The notes beneath the pieces are model-generated. The model was not told the DNA's origin, did no database searches, and saw only the letters and a program-made list of their open reading frames with translations. From Asterochloris sp. CNOR1 (Eukaryota > Chlorophyta > Trebouxiophyceae > Trebouxiales > Trebouxiaceae): a stretch of DNA of 64,000 nucleotides. Below, one piece after another: positions 21,811 through 33,239 of this stretch (position 1 is the first letter of the stretch; each line of letters opens with the position of its first letter). The DNA lies in the NCBI GenBank assembly GCA_963969365.1, contig OZ017751.1, forward strand, positions 2,728,001 through 2,792,000, in the 5' to 3' direction. Made by a program: the position numbers and the translations under genes.

Positions 21811-24800
21811 TCAAGGCGAAGGCGGGTCCTGCTTAGCAACACCTGCTTCACTTGCTCCTGCAGCGAGTGCTGCTGCAGCCTGCTTTTTGCGGTACTCCAT
21901 TGCAGCGAGCATGGCGCCCCTCACCCGCCCAGATGCAGCTGGATTCACGCGCATGGGCTGCCTCACAGGCTGAGGCACTGCCTCAGGCCGAGGGGCTGGA
22001 GAGGCAGCTGCAGCCTCCCTGGTCCCCTCCGACACTGCAGACTCAACATGTGGCTCTCCCACAAGCTGTTCAGGGTCGCTGCAGGAGTCTGCGGAAGCCA
22101 AATGTGAGCAGCTGGCAGCCTCATCAGCTGCTGGAGCCACCTGGCTCAGCTGCCTCTTGTATGCCAGAGCAGCAGCCAGCTTGGACCCAGGGCTCAGCTT
22201 GCCCGACGTGCCGCTGTTGGCGTTTATTTTGGTGAAGCTGGTGGGCAGCGCAGGCCTCGTCTCTGCAGCAGCAGAGGACGGGATGCCTGAGACAAGAGGG
22301 CTGCAGTGGGTCCATGCTTACAGGTTGCCTGTGCAATCGAGAGGGCATCTCCTGGGGACACACACTTCGCTGCAAGCCTGGCCCACGCACAGCCTGCCCA
22401 CGCATCTGCGAGTCTGTCCACTGCGTTTCTGAGGGTAAACGCACTGTGTTGCATGCCTGGCAGACAGCAAGTCTGCGCAGTGGCCAGAGCATCCACAGCA
22501 ATGCTGAGGGGCACACTCACGCGGCGGCATGCCTGCCATCACCCATTACCATTTCAATGGTTCTGATTTTGGTTTTCAAAACAGGGCTCACCAGTGACAC
22601 CTCCGCCAGCAGGCGGCCGCATGCTCAAGCTCGCCAGATTGTGGCGCAAGCCGACAGCGTCCGCCATGAGCCGCTCCCTGAGGGCAACATAGGTTTGGTA
22701 CTTCTCCAGCAGCCAGGGTATGCCTGCAGGCACCAGAACACAGAGCTCCTGTCAGCCGCCAAAGGGAAGGGCGCCCCCTGTGTGGGTATCACAGAGTAGG
22801 GACCCTGCCAGAGCAGCACTCTCCATCCATTTCAGCTGTTCACAAAGCCACTGCATCTCAGCCCCTAACAGCTGCTCTAGGAAGGGGCTCGCTGCCAGAG
22901 CAGGACTTGCAGCCTTACGTCACGGTGCCACAAAATGCCCTCACTGGCCTGGGACTGGCCAGGCATGTTGCCGGAGGTGTCACTGCCCCTGCAGACTCTG
23001 CGCTTGCAGGGCTGAAGGCAGACGTTACTGCCAGTCATGCAGCACTGCACGAGCAGCTGTGACCACTCCTGCCAGGCAGGACTAACCTGCAGCCTCAACA
23101 TCCCGAATGGTGGCCTTGCGGTCATTTTCTGCTGCAAATGCCACAGTCCAGGGCTCCAGCTCCCCCTGCAGGGCTCGATACTCCCGCAGCTGAGCCATGT
23201 ACACGTTGAGCGCCTACAGGGCAGGCAGGCGGTCAGTGACAGCAGGGGTGTCAAGTCAGCGGCAGGCAGACACACACGGTCAAGTGTCAGGCAGCAGAGA
23301 GCAGCAGATCATCAGGCCGATGGTCCATGTAAGCACAGGCGTCATGCATTTGTCCAAAGAGGCAAGAGCCGCCGCTCATATCGAATAATTGATGAGAAGC
23401 GCTTGCATTGGCCAACAAGCAGAGGGTCACGTGTTGAGATTGGCTTCAGGGCTGAAGCGGTCTGCTGCAGCACTCAGTTTGTGCATTCACATGGCAACAT
23501 AAGGGGGTGAGTTGGGCCAGGATACTACAGGGTAAGGCACAGTTGAATGCCCTTGGCAAGCCCACCTGAGTCCTGCCACGAGCGTTCTTGTTGCTCTTGG
23601 CTGAGGAACCTCCCCCTCGCGATGGCCCCGCCCCTCCGTGAGGGCCCATGCTGGCTAGCGACACATCAACAGGCGCTTCTGTGACACCGAGCGGACGCTC
23701 CTCCTCATCTGCAGCAAGCTTTGCTTTGTGAAGGACCTGCTGCATGTAGTGGCTACAGAGGCAGGCTCTCAAGTAAGAGTGCACAGCCTCGGCAGTAAGC
23801 CAGTATATAGTGCCGCTGAGACACAAACGCATATGCAGGGCGTCAAGGGGTGCAGCTCTGTGCCCAGGCCTTCCCTTGCCACACAGTGCGAGGCTGTGCG
23901 GCTCCGGGCTGCAAAAGCAAGTAGAACCCCAATGTGCAGAGCTCTAGTGAAACCCTGCTCACCATCTGATGACAATGCCTCTTGGATCTCAGGCTTGAGG
24001 TCTGCAGGCAGGCTGAGCGGCTCTGTCTCCGGAACTGGAGGGGCACTGGACTCCAAAGCGCCTGGATGCACAGCCTGCAGCTCCTGCTTGCGGGCTGCAT
24101 GGCGCTTGCGCTGGCTATCTGAGATCTTGGCACGGTGCTCAGCACTTTTGGGCTTGCCGCGATTTCTGTGGGGTTTGAGCTCCTGCAGCGCGCACATGCC
24201 TATTCTGAGCTGGGGTTTGTGCAACAAGGAGCCCAGCAGGCAGCCCAGCAAGGCCCCAGCCCTGTTCAGCTGCACATCGTGCATGAGGGTCACTCTGAGC
24301 AGGCTGTGTGCAGTAGACGACCAGCCCAGCCAGGCCCCAGCAGGGGCACACAATGTACCCACTGTGTGCAGCATGCACGGGGGCCAGTGCATGGGCGCCA
24401 GGGATTGGGGTCCACTGCAGAGCGCATCGCAGGCACAGCTGCTCACCTGGCAGGGCGCAAACCCCTCTGCTGCTGCCTGCACATGCATCCGCATCCTGCC
24501 AACAGCACGATGCAGGCTGAACCTGAAATTCATACCCTGCATTGCATGGAGAGGGCCTTTGAAGCAGCATGCAGGGTGGACCTGTCTATTGCCAATGCAG
24601 GTCACAATAACCTCACAGCATAGAGACGGCGGCCCAGCTAACTCATAATGACAATGCCGCACTGCAGAGAGACTTATCCCAGAAGGGACGACAGCGGCCT
24701 GTTCACTGGGCAAGTAAGCCACCTTGCAGCGTTCCCGTTGCTGCTCCCGGCGCTGTGGATTGGCCAGCCAGGCCTGTTTGCAGCTCTGGCTGATCTTCTG

Positions 24801-25309
24801 ACGGCGCTCCATTGGCAAGACGTACCTTGGTACGCCCACAGCATGGCTCTGAGCTTGTGCCAAGCACGAGCCGACAGCCTGCACAAGCTTCAGGGCATAG
24901 GCTACAGATTTTGAGACTGACCAGCAGCATGTGCAACGGCTTAGGCAGCACAGCAGTAAGCAGAGGCACTATGAGCTGCCTAAGAGCATTTAATCCCACT
25001 CTTTTCATGGGGGCAGGGCTTCGGTGGCCATGCTCAGGTGGAAGGCATCAGGCCTGCACTGGTATGTGGCCTGGCCGGGCCTGGACTGACCTTCAGCGCA
25101 GGCACCACAGGTGATTCTCTTAGGTGCGGCACAGCAGGACCGACCGGCACAAGATCCAGGGGTATCCCCTGTCTGAGCGCTGCAGATGTGTGCGGCTCTG
25201 TTTGAGGGGAGGCTGCTGCAGTCTCTAGGCTGCTTGCAGGTCTGCGAAACTTGCCAGATCTGGCCCCACCTTCAGCAAGCCAGCATGCTGTCAGGGTCAC
25301 TGCATGCAT
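21811..25309 (-). CDS. NUMOD3-motif family protein (plant type), possibly organelle-targeted
   Basis: Recognisable exons are 25309-25091, one near 24820-24737, 24182-23963, one near 23736-23577, one near 23216-23090 and a last exon near 22284-21811. Two copies of a NUMOD3-like helix motif are seen: MERRQKISQSCKQAW with NPQRREQQRERC, and RGKPKSAEHRAKISDSQRK. NUMOD3 is a DNA-binding motif of GIY-YIG homing endonucleases that plants reuse in proteins without the nuclease. An acidic stretch (PETEPLSLPADLKPEIQEAL) lies downstream. The C-terminus has GRVRGAMLAAMEYRKKQAA and ends QDPPSP. The first exon has basic and Ser/Ala-rich character and could be a transit peptide. Function is unknown. Several internal joins could not be verified. 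The start is about 215 bp from the divergent GluRS gene. Confidence 0.5.
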
Positions 25310-25524
25310 GGCATGCAACAGGATCGCAGTCTCCCTTACCGTTATACAACACCCTGCAGAAGCTTGATGTACGCACTCGACCTGCCTGCGGCAATTGCAT
25401 GCACTTTGCACAGCAATGCCAAGCGGTGAGTGCCTGTGGGCCTCCTTGGATCAGCAGGTGTTAGGGTTCACAGAAGGCAAGTAGTCTTGCTGAGGCTTCA
25501 ATCTCGTGACAGTGTCGGTCCAGC
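25310..25524. promoter_or_regulatory. Short divergent promoter between the NUMOD3-protein and GluRS genes
   Basis: About 215 bases lie between the two proposed start codons on opposite strands. If both starts are right, this must be a compact bidirectional promoter. No defined element is recognised. Confidence 0.35.
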
Positions 25525-28500
25525 ATGGGCGGGCCTGAGCTTGTGATTTCCTATCCCCCAGCCTCGCCTCCGTTGGCCGTCATAGCCGCCGCTGATCTGG
25601 CCGGCCTGTCGATGGATCTGGTCCCAGATGCAAAGCTTGCCAAGGACAGCAGCCCTGTGCTGCTGATCAAGTCTGCTAGGTGCCAGTGCCCATCTGTATG
25701 GTCTTGAATGGCCTGGTGTTGCTGTGTAACTGGCTGCTGATGGCACATCTGGCTGCGCAGGGAAGAGCTCATTGGTATTGCTGCCATCCTGCGCTTCATT
25801 GCACGCTCTGGAAAGCAGGAGGCAAAGCTCTATGGGGCTAACGCCCTGTCAGCGACACAGGCAAGCAGGTTCCTCAATGCCACAACCAAGTGTCCAGTTG
25901 CTGGCACCTTTGCAACACCTACAGCTGCAGCTGCCCTGAGGGACTGCACTTGCTTCCGCAGGTGGACCAATGGCTGGACTACTCGCCAGCCATCACCACT
26001 GGCGGCGGCCTTCAGTCAGCAGTCGATTTTGCAGACCAGTACCTCTCTCTGCGGATGTGGTTTGCAGGCTATGACATGTCCATTGCGGATCTGGCTGTCT
26101 GGGGGCAGCTGCAAGGTGGGCGTGTAGCCATGGCATGGGTATGAATCTGATGAGGTACCCTGGCCATTTGGCACCAGTATTCATGGGCTGTCTGGTTGCT
26201 GAGCAGCATCAAGCAGTTGCATGTCTGGCTCAGTGGATGCGTCCCAGCCTGCAAAACCTGCTCCCAGGCTGCCACGGCTGCGTTGCCTGGCACTAGGGTT
26301 GCTGTGCAGCCAGCCAGGATGAGCAACGAGCGCTCTGCATTGCCCCGACCTGATGCCTAACCCCTACTCATCTGTGCAGGGGCTGCTCTGCAGAGTCACT
26401 CATGTTGCCGGTGACAATCACCTGACATGATCGACAGTAGACCCTGAGTCCTGCCTGTTGTCTTGTGCAGGGGCTGCCCTGCAGTGGGACAAGATGCGCA
26501 AGGCAGGCGCCCACTCCCACCTCAGCCGCTGGTACGACTTCATGAACCAGCTGGCTCCGCTGGCTGTGGTGCTGGACAAGCACCGCCCCAAGAGGTTGAC
26601 GGCCCCTGAGTACTTCAAGGCTCGTGCAGAGGCTGGCAAGGGGGGTGGAGGTGAGCAGCTCTGCCTGCAGCAGCTGCCCTGTACTGCAAATATGTGTTGC
26701 TTAATGTGCCTCACCAAAGCGCTGTATGGGTGCTGCCTGCACTGGGTGCCTTGGGCTGCTGTGGCTGAATTGCCTCCAAACCGATGACTGCACAATGCGG
26801 CAGGCTGTTTCCTGTTGACCAGCTGGCAGCCTTGTGTCAGACTTCATGCCATTTCCTCAAGGTGCTTGCCATATTTTAGGTGCTGACCTTGCACTCACAT
26901 GCAGCAGTCTGTCCTTGGGCTTGAAAGCACACGGTGTGGCTGTGCTGCAGACACGGGCTCCTTTGACATCAAGCTAAAGGATGCCGAGATGGGCAAGGTG
27001 GTCACTAGGTTCCCGCCCGAACCCTCGGGCTACCTTCATGTCGGGCATGCTAAGGCCGCGCTGCTGAATCAGCATTTTGCCACCATGTACAAGGGGCAGC
27101 TGCGGCTTCGTTTCGATGACACCAATCCCTCCAAGGTGAGGCTGAGGCCCATCTGTTTGGGATGTGGATGGCAGCTTTACCAGCAGCTACCACTGGGTTG
27201 GTAACCTGCCCACAGACAGCATGCAGGCATTCTGCAACGCCATATGAAACTCTCAAACCTGAACCGCCAGGGTGCACAGGCGTTGCAGCACATCATGGTT
27301 GCTGCTTGACTAGTCAAGCTCCTTGCTGTGCAGGAGAAGGATGAATACGTTGAGAACATATTGAGTGACATCGCTGCCCTGGGCCTCAAGTACGACAAGC
27401 TGACCTACACCAGCGACTACTTTGATCTCATGCTGGAGCTGGCACCCAAGCTCATCAAGGCTGGCAAAATCTATGCAGATGACACTCCCCTCCTGCAGAT
27501 GCGCGAGGTGAGCTTCTTCTGCTGTTCATGCTGCCTGTCACTGCGCTTGTTTGAGGGCCCTGAGTCCTCCTTGATGGGCTGCAACAGCAGCAGTGCAGGA
27601 ACGGGACAGGGCAGTCACCAGCTGTCCGGTGTCGAGCAGCCTGCAGCTGGCCCTGACAAGGGAGCAGGGCAGCCTTTCACTTTGACGCGCTTGCCCCTTT
27701 GAGCCAGAAGCAGCGCAGACTGCCAAGCTGACATGCCTGGCCTTCAAGCCAGAAGCAGGACAGACTGCCAAGCTGACATGCCTGCCCCTTTGAGCTGCTG
27801 CTGGTGTGGACTAGCTTTGAGGCTGCCTGCTACCTGGCCATACTTGCAGCCAGCAGCCATGCAAGCTTGCCTCCTCTGCTCCTGGCAGAACTGCACCGTT
27901 TCACTTCAGAAGGACACCCAACAATGCACTTTCCTCGTGCAGGAGCGCATGGACGGCATTGAGTCCCAGCGGCGAGACCGCTCCGTGGAGGAGAGCATCC
28001 AAGTCTGGCAGGAGATGCAGAAGGGGTCCCCTGAGGGTCTGAAGAACTGCATGCGCTGGAAGATCAGCATGACTAACCCCAACAAGGCCATGCGAGATCC
28101 TGTAGCCTACCGCTGCAACTTGACGCCCCACCACAAGACTGGGATCAAGTACAAGGTTGGTTAGCGGCTGCACAGGGGCATCATACCGGGACCTGGTTTT
28201 GGCCAGTGTGCGCAAGGCTCCTCCTGCTCTGGACTTGTTGGGCATGAAGGGCCGCCGTTCTTCAGGCAGAGATCGTTGCCCATGCCGAGCCTGCCTACTT
28301 CCTAGTCAATATGATGAGCCATTGCGGCCGTCAGGCTGCCACTAAAGCAACTCAGATGTAATCAGACACCCTGGCGCCTTCCTGCTGTTGACCAGGCTGC
28401 ATCACGTCACATGCCTCCTACACAATGTCAATCGCCTGTCGAAAAAGCAGAGGCTGCAGAGGAGCAGGGATTGACCTGCTCCCGTGAATCAGCCTCTCGT

Positions 28501-31500
28501 CATCTTCAGGCACAGCGAAGCCACTGGTTTTGGGTGAGGGCGGGGACCCCTTCTCATGATCTAGCCCTCAATCACCAGTGCGACATGCCACACCATTGTT
28601 GCTGCTTCTGCTCACCTGCCAGGCTCTAGCACTGCCAGACGTGATTGCATCCTGCCCTCCCAGCTGTGGCTTCAGCTGGCTGGCCTTGGACGTAGCGCAT
28701 CAGCGCATCAGCGCAACTGCACCGATGCCCGCACCTGCAGCAGGCCAGCCAGCCAAATGCCCCTCACTCCCTTTGCCACCCAGTGCCATGCTAAAGTGAT
28801 TTTGGGCCCAGTGCCTGTAGGTGTATCCCACTTATGACCTGGCCTGCCCCTTTGTGGATGCCCTGGAGGGGGTGACTCATGCCCTGCGCACAAGCGAGTA
28901 CAAGGACAGAGAGGTGAGCCATCTGTCACTGCTGTCTTTGGGGAGTGAATACACACCTCTCGCTCACTTTGCATATCAACTGCCTAAGGGAGGCTGGCAG
29001 CTGAGTATGCGCTGGTAGCTGGTCTGTTGGCATGCCGGGCTGGCGCTCCACTGAGTTGAAGAGTCAAACTGTTGCCTTTGCTGTCCAACTGAAGTTGTGG
29101 CCGGACCTGATGAATGTGGGCAGCCCCTGCATGCCTTCCTGCTTCCCTGCCTCACACCTTTCTAAGCAGGCAGCACTCCTGCTGACCACTTTCTGCAGGA
29201 CCTCTTCTACACCTCAGTGGGCTGCAGAAGCTGGTTGTGTGCCTGTGTCACTTGCTTGCTGGCTGCTTCCCACCTGCTCCTCACATGCATCCACCAGGTG
29301 CATCGATGCAGATGCTCTGTCACCCACATGCTGCTCCCTGCAAGGGCGTCAGCCGTGCACTCAAGCACATGATGCCGCCTGGCACTGCCACCATCAATGT
29401 GCACTGCCACTGGCTGCAGGTCCAGTACTATTGGATCCTGAAGGCTGAGCAGGAGGTTTGGCCAGGGCTGCCTCAAGTGTGGCTGTGGGACTTCAGCCGC
29501 CTCAGCTTTGTGCACACGGTGCTGTCCAAGCGCAAGCTGGCCTGGTTCGTGGAGAAGAGGCATGTGGGGGGGTGGGATGACCCACGCTTCCCCACTGTAC
29601 AGGCAAGCAACCTGCACCTCTGCTGCATGCCAACTGCTACAGCCCAGCCCAGCTGCATGTGTTCAGCATCACCTGATCCTTCTGGGCAGGTTGTGCGCGG
29701 TCCACCCTGTAAACTCGAGCCTTGCGCCTGGCCAGGTGCCCAGTCAGCCAGGATTGCACGCTCACAGCGCTTGCGAGCATGTCCTCAAGCCTGCTGCAGG
29801 CCACCGAGATGAGTCATACTGCTACAGATCCTTGCTCCTCTGCGATGTTGTGTGGTTCAGTTCACGTTTGCAGTCTATCGACATCTGATGCACATTGTGC
29901 CTATAGGGCATCTTCCGGCGGGGTCTCCAGCTGCAGGCGCTGAAGGACTTTATTCTGGGGCAGGGTGCCAGCAAGGCCACCACGCTGCAGGACTGGGAGA
30001 AGCTGTGGGCTTTCAATAAGAAGGTGAGAGCATACCTGCTGCAGCACTAGTGGTCTTGGCTGCTGCTGCAAGCAGCGCCGCATAGAGGCATGGCTTGTCT
30101 GCTGTTTGCGTTTGTCTGCTGTGGTGATAGCAGTAGGAGCAGCCGCCCCGGGGGCATATATAGGCTGCTGCTCTGCGATGTGCCTCCCTGCAGGGGTGCT
30201 GCACGTCAATCCTGCATGCCGCTGGCCTGCTTCTAGGCTTCACACTTGTGCTGGTTCTGCAGCCTGTCAGCCCATGCATTCCAGCAGTCCCTTCTCGCGC
30301 TAAGCTCAAAGCGGCCTGCCGCTGCTGCAGATCATCGATCCTGTGTGCCCGCGGCACACTGCTGTAAAATCAGAGGGCAGGGTCCTGCTGCAGCTGAGCG
30401 ATGGCCCCAAGCAGCCGGAAGTGGTCATTTTGCCCCGTCACAAGAAGTACGAGGCTGCTGGCAAGAAGGCGACCACTATGACCAAGGTACGCTGCCAGCC
30501 GCAGATACAGTGCTGGCTGAGTTGGCGCCCTGAGGGGCTGGGGGTTGCCCTGCTGCTGCAAGCGCCGTTTATTACAGGCCTTAAGGCGCAAACGCTGACG
30601 CAGCCAGCCATCGTTGCTTGCCTGTGGTCCCTGCAATGGCTCTGTCTGATCTAGCAGTAATGCCAGCAGCACGGCTACTGTGGCCATGCAGAGTGTACCA
30701 CTGGCAAGCTGATCAAGTACAAGCCCCTGATGCAGCTGGCCTGTCAAGTGCAGGACGTCTGGCTGGAGCAGGAGGATGCCCAGCTGCTGCATGACGGCGA
30801 GGAGGTGACCCTCATGGACTGGGGGAATGCCATTGTTGAGAAGGTGCAGCGGGGCGCAGATGGGCACACTGTGACAGGTGAGCTTGTGTGGGGCAGGCGG
30901 CTGACGTGCTGTGAGGCAGGCAGGTCTGCCTCTGCTGGAGCCTGGGTATCTTTGTAGCCTTGGTAATAAGTTGTATGCTTTAGTCAAACCCTACAGGAGA
31001 GTCGTCTGCGATTGTTCCAGAAAGACTGCAGTGTGACTTGCTGAGGCCTCAAGTGCAGTGGGAGCTGCTGTGTACAACGTAATTGCTCATCCTGGTTGAT
31101 GTGGCCTCGTCGCCGGCCAAGCAGCCTGTGCAAAAGGCAATCAGCTGCAAGCATGCAAGTCGCAGAAGCAATGCCCATCATCCCTGCCTTCATCAAGAAC
31201 TTCTTCGACTGCAGCAATGTCCAGCAGCTTGAGGGTGTGCCGCCTGCTCTTCCCTGCTAGTGTCTACAGGTGTCCTCAGCCTTCACACCCAGCACAATGC
31301 TCATGGTCTGCTGGGGTTTTGTAATGCAGGGCTTCAAGGGCGCCTCAATCTGGAGGGCAATGTGAAGGCCACCAAGTGGAAGCTGACTTGGCTGCCAGAG
31401 ATCGTTGACCTGGTACCCCTGCAGCTGTGGGACTTTGGGCCTCTCATCACCAAAAAGAAGCCAGAGGAGGATGACGACATCGCTGATCTGGTCAACCCCC

Positions 31501-32256
31501 AATCGGTGAGGGGATATTTCCCAGGGGCACTGAGCAGTGCTTGGTTGCGCTGCATCTGGCTGCCTGCTCAGGACTGTTGCCGCCTTGGGCCAGTCCCCAC
31601 TTGTGAGCACAGATCTGCCTGCTGAGCGTTGTGGCAAACCTTGTCAATCCCCATCTGGTGTGTGTCAGGCTGCCTGGGAGAATGCTTGTACGACGTCCAA
31701 ACTGTTGCAGCAGGCCCCTCTGGCAGCAGTCTGCACAGGTGCAGCAAGTAGAGACTGGTCTGGACTGATTGCAGGCTGATCCTGTGTAAAATTAACTATC
31801 AAGGACCTGCCGTGATGAGACAGACATGTACTGCTGCTTTCCTCATGAGCTACGGCCGTGATTCAGCAACATGTTACATCTGAGCATGTTGTAGTAGACC
31901 TGATGTCTGCTGCTATAGTGTCAATGCTGCTGCTTGATCAGCATCAGTGGGTCTTGTCTGTATGGCAGCAGCCAACACCCAGAAAGAATATCACGGATGC
32001 GCAGCATGCTCTAGCTGCATGCTGACCTGGGCTCATTGCATGCCTGCAGCGCTGGGGGTATGAGGCGCTGGGCGACGCCAACATGCGCCTCTTGCAAAAG
32101 GGCAGTGTGTTGCAGCTGGAGCGAAAGGGATACTTCATTGTGGACCAGGTATTGGTGCGCAGCGGCATGCCCATGCAGCTGTTCGCCATCCCTGATGGCC
32201 GGCCCAGGCCTGTGCTGCCGCCCCCGCCAGCTGCAGCCAATGCAACAGTACCATGA
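25525..32256 (+). CDS. Glutamyl-tRNA synthetase, cytosolic, with N-terminal GST-like domain
   Basis: Fourteen exons (25525-25679, 25761-25860, 25962-26115, 26471-26650, 26951-27135, 27334-27507, 27943-28155, 28821-28913, 29420-29602, 29907-30023, 30331-30486, 30754-30877, 31330-31505, 32050-32256) join to 738 residues. Residues 1 to about 195 form a GST-C-like domain used in multisynthetase complexes. The Rossmann fold begins [16 protein letters not shown], with HVGH as the class I HIGH motif. [20 protein letters not shown] holds the KMSKS equivalent (SKRK). The C-terminal anticodon-binding beta barrels include [11 protein letters not shown] and [18 protein letters not shown], an eukaryotic/archaeal-type GluRS. 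It charges tRNA-Glu in the cytosol. Introns 2 (25861-25961) and 9 (29603-29906) start with GCAAGC rather than GT; the frame on both sides requires this. Confidence 0.95.
27698..27805. repeat. About 45-bp tandem duplication in a GluRS intron
   Basis: The segment with ccagaagcag, cagactgccaagctgacatg and cctg occurs twice, about 45 bases apart, flanked by ttgcccctttgagc on the left and cctgcccctttgagc on the right. It sits in the intron between exons 27334-27507 and 27943-28155. Confidence 0.8.
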
Positions 32257-33239
32257 TGTACTAAAGCAGGTGAAGCAAGTTAGTCTGGGATCTATCCCTG
32301 ATGCCCTTGAGCACCAAGAGGCTTTGAAAAGCTGCCCTCCTGGTGCTCAGCCCCTGACTCCCCTCCCTTATTTGGCACTTGGCTTGTACCTGAAACGTGC
32401 CCTCCTCTTGAAATGGACCGTGAGCCTTTGTAAATGCAGTGAGATGCGAGTGCCTGCTTCATGACCTCCATGGCATGACAACACAACTCTCCCTACCTAG
32501 ATAAAGTAAGAGACAGCATGCACAGGCGCCTCAAGCAACCCATGGAATGGCTTAGTCCTTTCCCCTCCTGGCTTGATGTCACGCAGAGCCATGCTGCACA
32601 GTGCCCCCATCATACACTCCTTTCTGACACCTGTGGGTGGAGTGCAGTTGCATGTTTCTTGCTTTCGGCTGTCTCACAAGTCATTGGGAGGTGGCTGCCC
32701 AGCGCCACCCAGTTGCTAAAGGCGTCATGCATCACTAGGCATCAGAATTTTCCATGCAAGTTCTGTGCATGTTGTCAACCCAAAGAATCTGCCTCCCACT
32801 GCTTGTCCAGCTCATGTGCAGCACAGAGAAGGGGTCAGCAGGGCTGTCAAGGTGAAGAGTGCACAGACAGGTAGCTGGATGGGGTCTGCGTATGGCAGAT
32901 GTCTGAAGAGAGTGCCATGTGAGACCATTCGAAGCTTATTGGTCTGTCTGCATCTGTGCACCATCCTGCTGCCATAGGCATGCGCCAGAATCCGTTTGAT
33001 TAGTGCCTGTAAGATGGAGAGTACCTGACTACACATTATCAAAGGATCACGCGCCTCTTCATCCAGCCCATGTCCGGTGCTGATCTGGCTTGCTTTGACC
33101 TCACCTGATTAATGCTGTCCAGCCTTGATGCCAGAGCTGTAGGTTTGCGACAAGGGCAGGTCTGGCAATTGCAGATCAGATACGTACCGGTATTTAGGTC
33201 AAGCTCAATACATCTCAGCTTGGTCTCGAGGGGAACGCC
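32257..33239. other. Intergenic region between the GluRS and LRR genes
   Basis: A TGTAA at 32429-32433, about 175 bases past the GluRS stop, is a plausible polyadenylation signal. The rest should hold the promoter of the LRR gene. I see no supported coding frame on either strand. Confidence 0.5.

Noticed and set aside
23728-24648. A 306-codon plus-strand open frame
   Set aside because: No family similarity; it is the complement of the minus-strand NUMOD3-type gene in GC-rich sequence.
23769-24884. A 371-codon open frame on the minus strand taken as a single exon
   Set aside because: Only two segments (near 24820-24737 and 24182-23963) look like the NUMOD3 protein; the rest is composition-biased and crosses good splice sites, so I read it as exons plus introns.
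25861-25961. Extending GluRS exon 2 through an open frame instead of a GC-AG intron
   Set aside because: The extension stays open but enters the next conserved block (VDQWLDY) in the wrong frame; the GC donor restores it.
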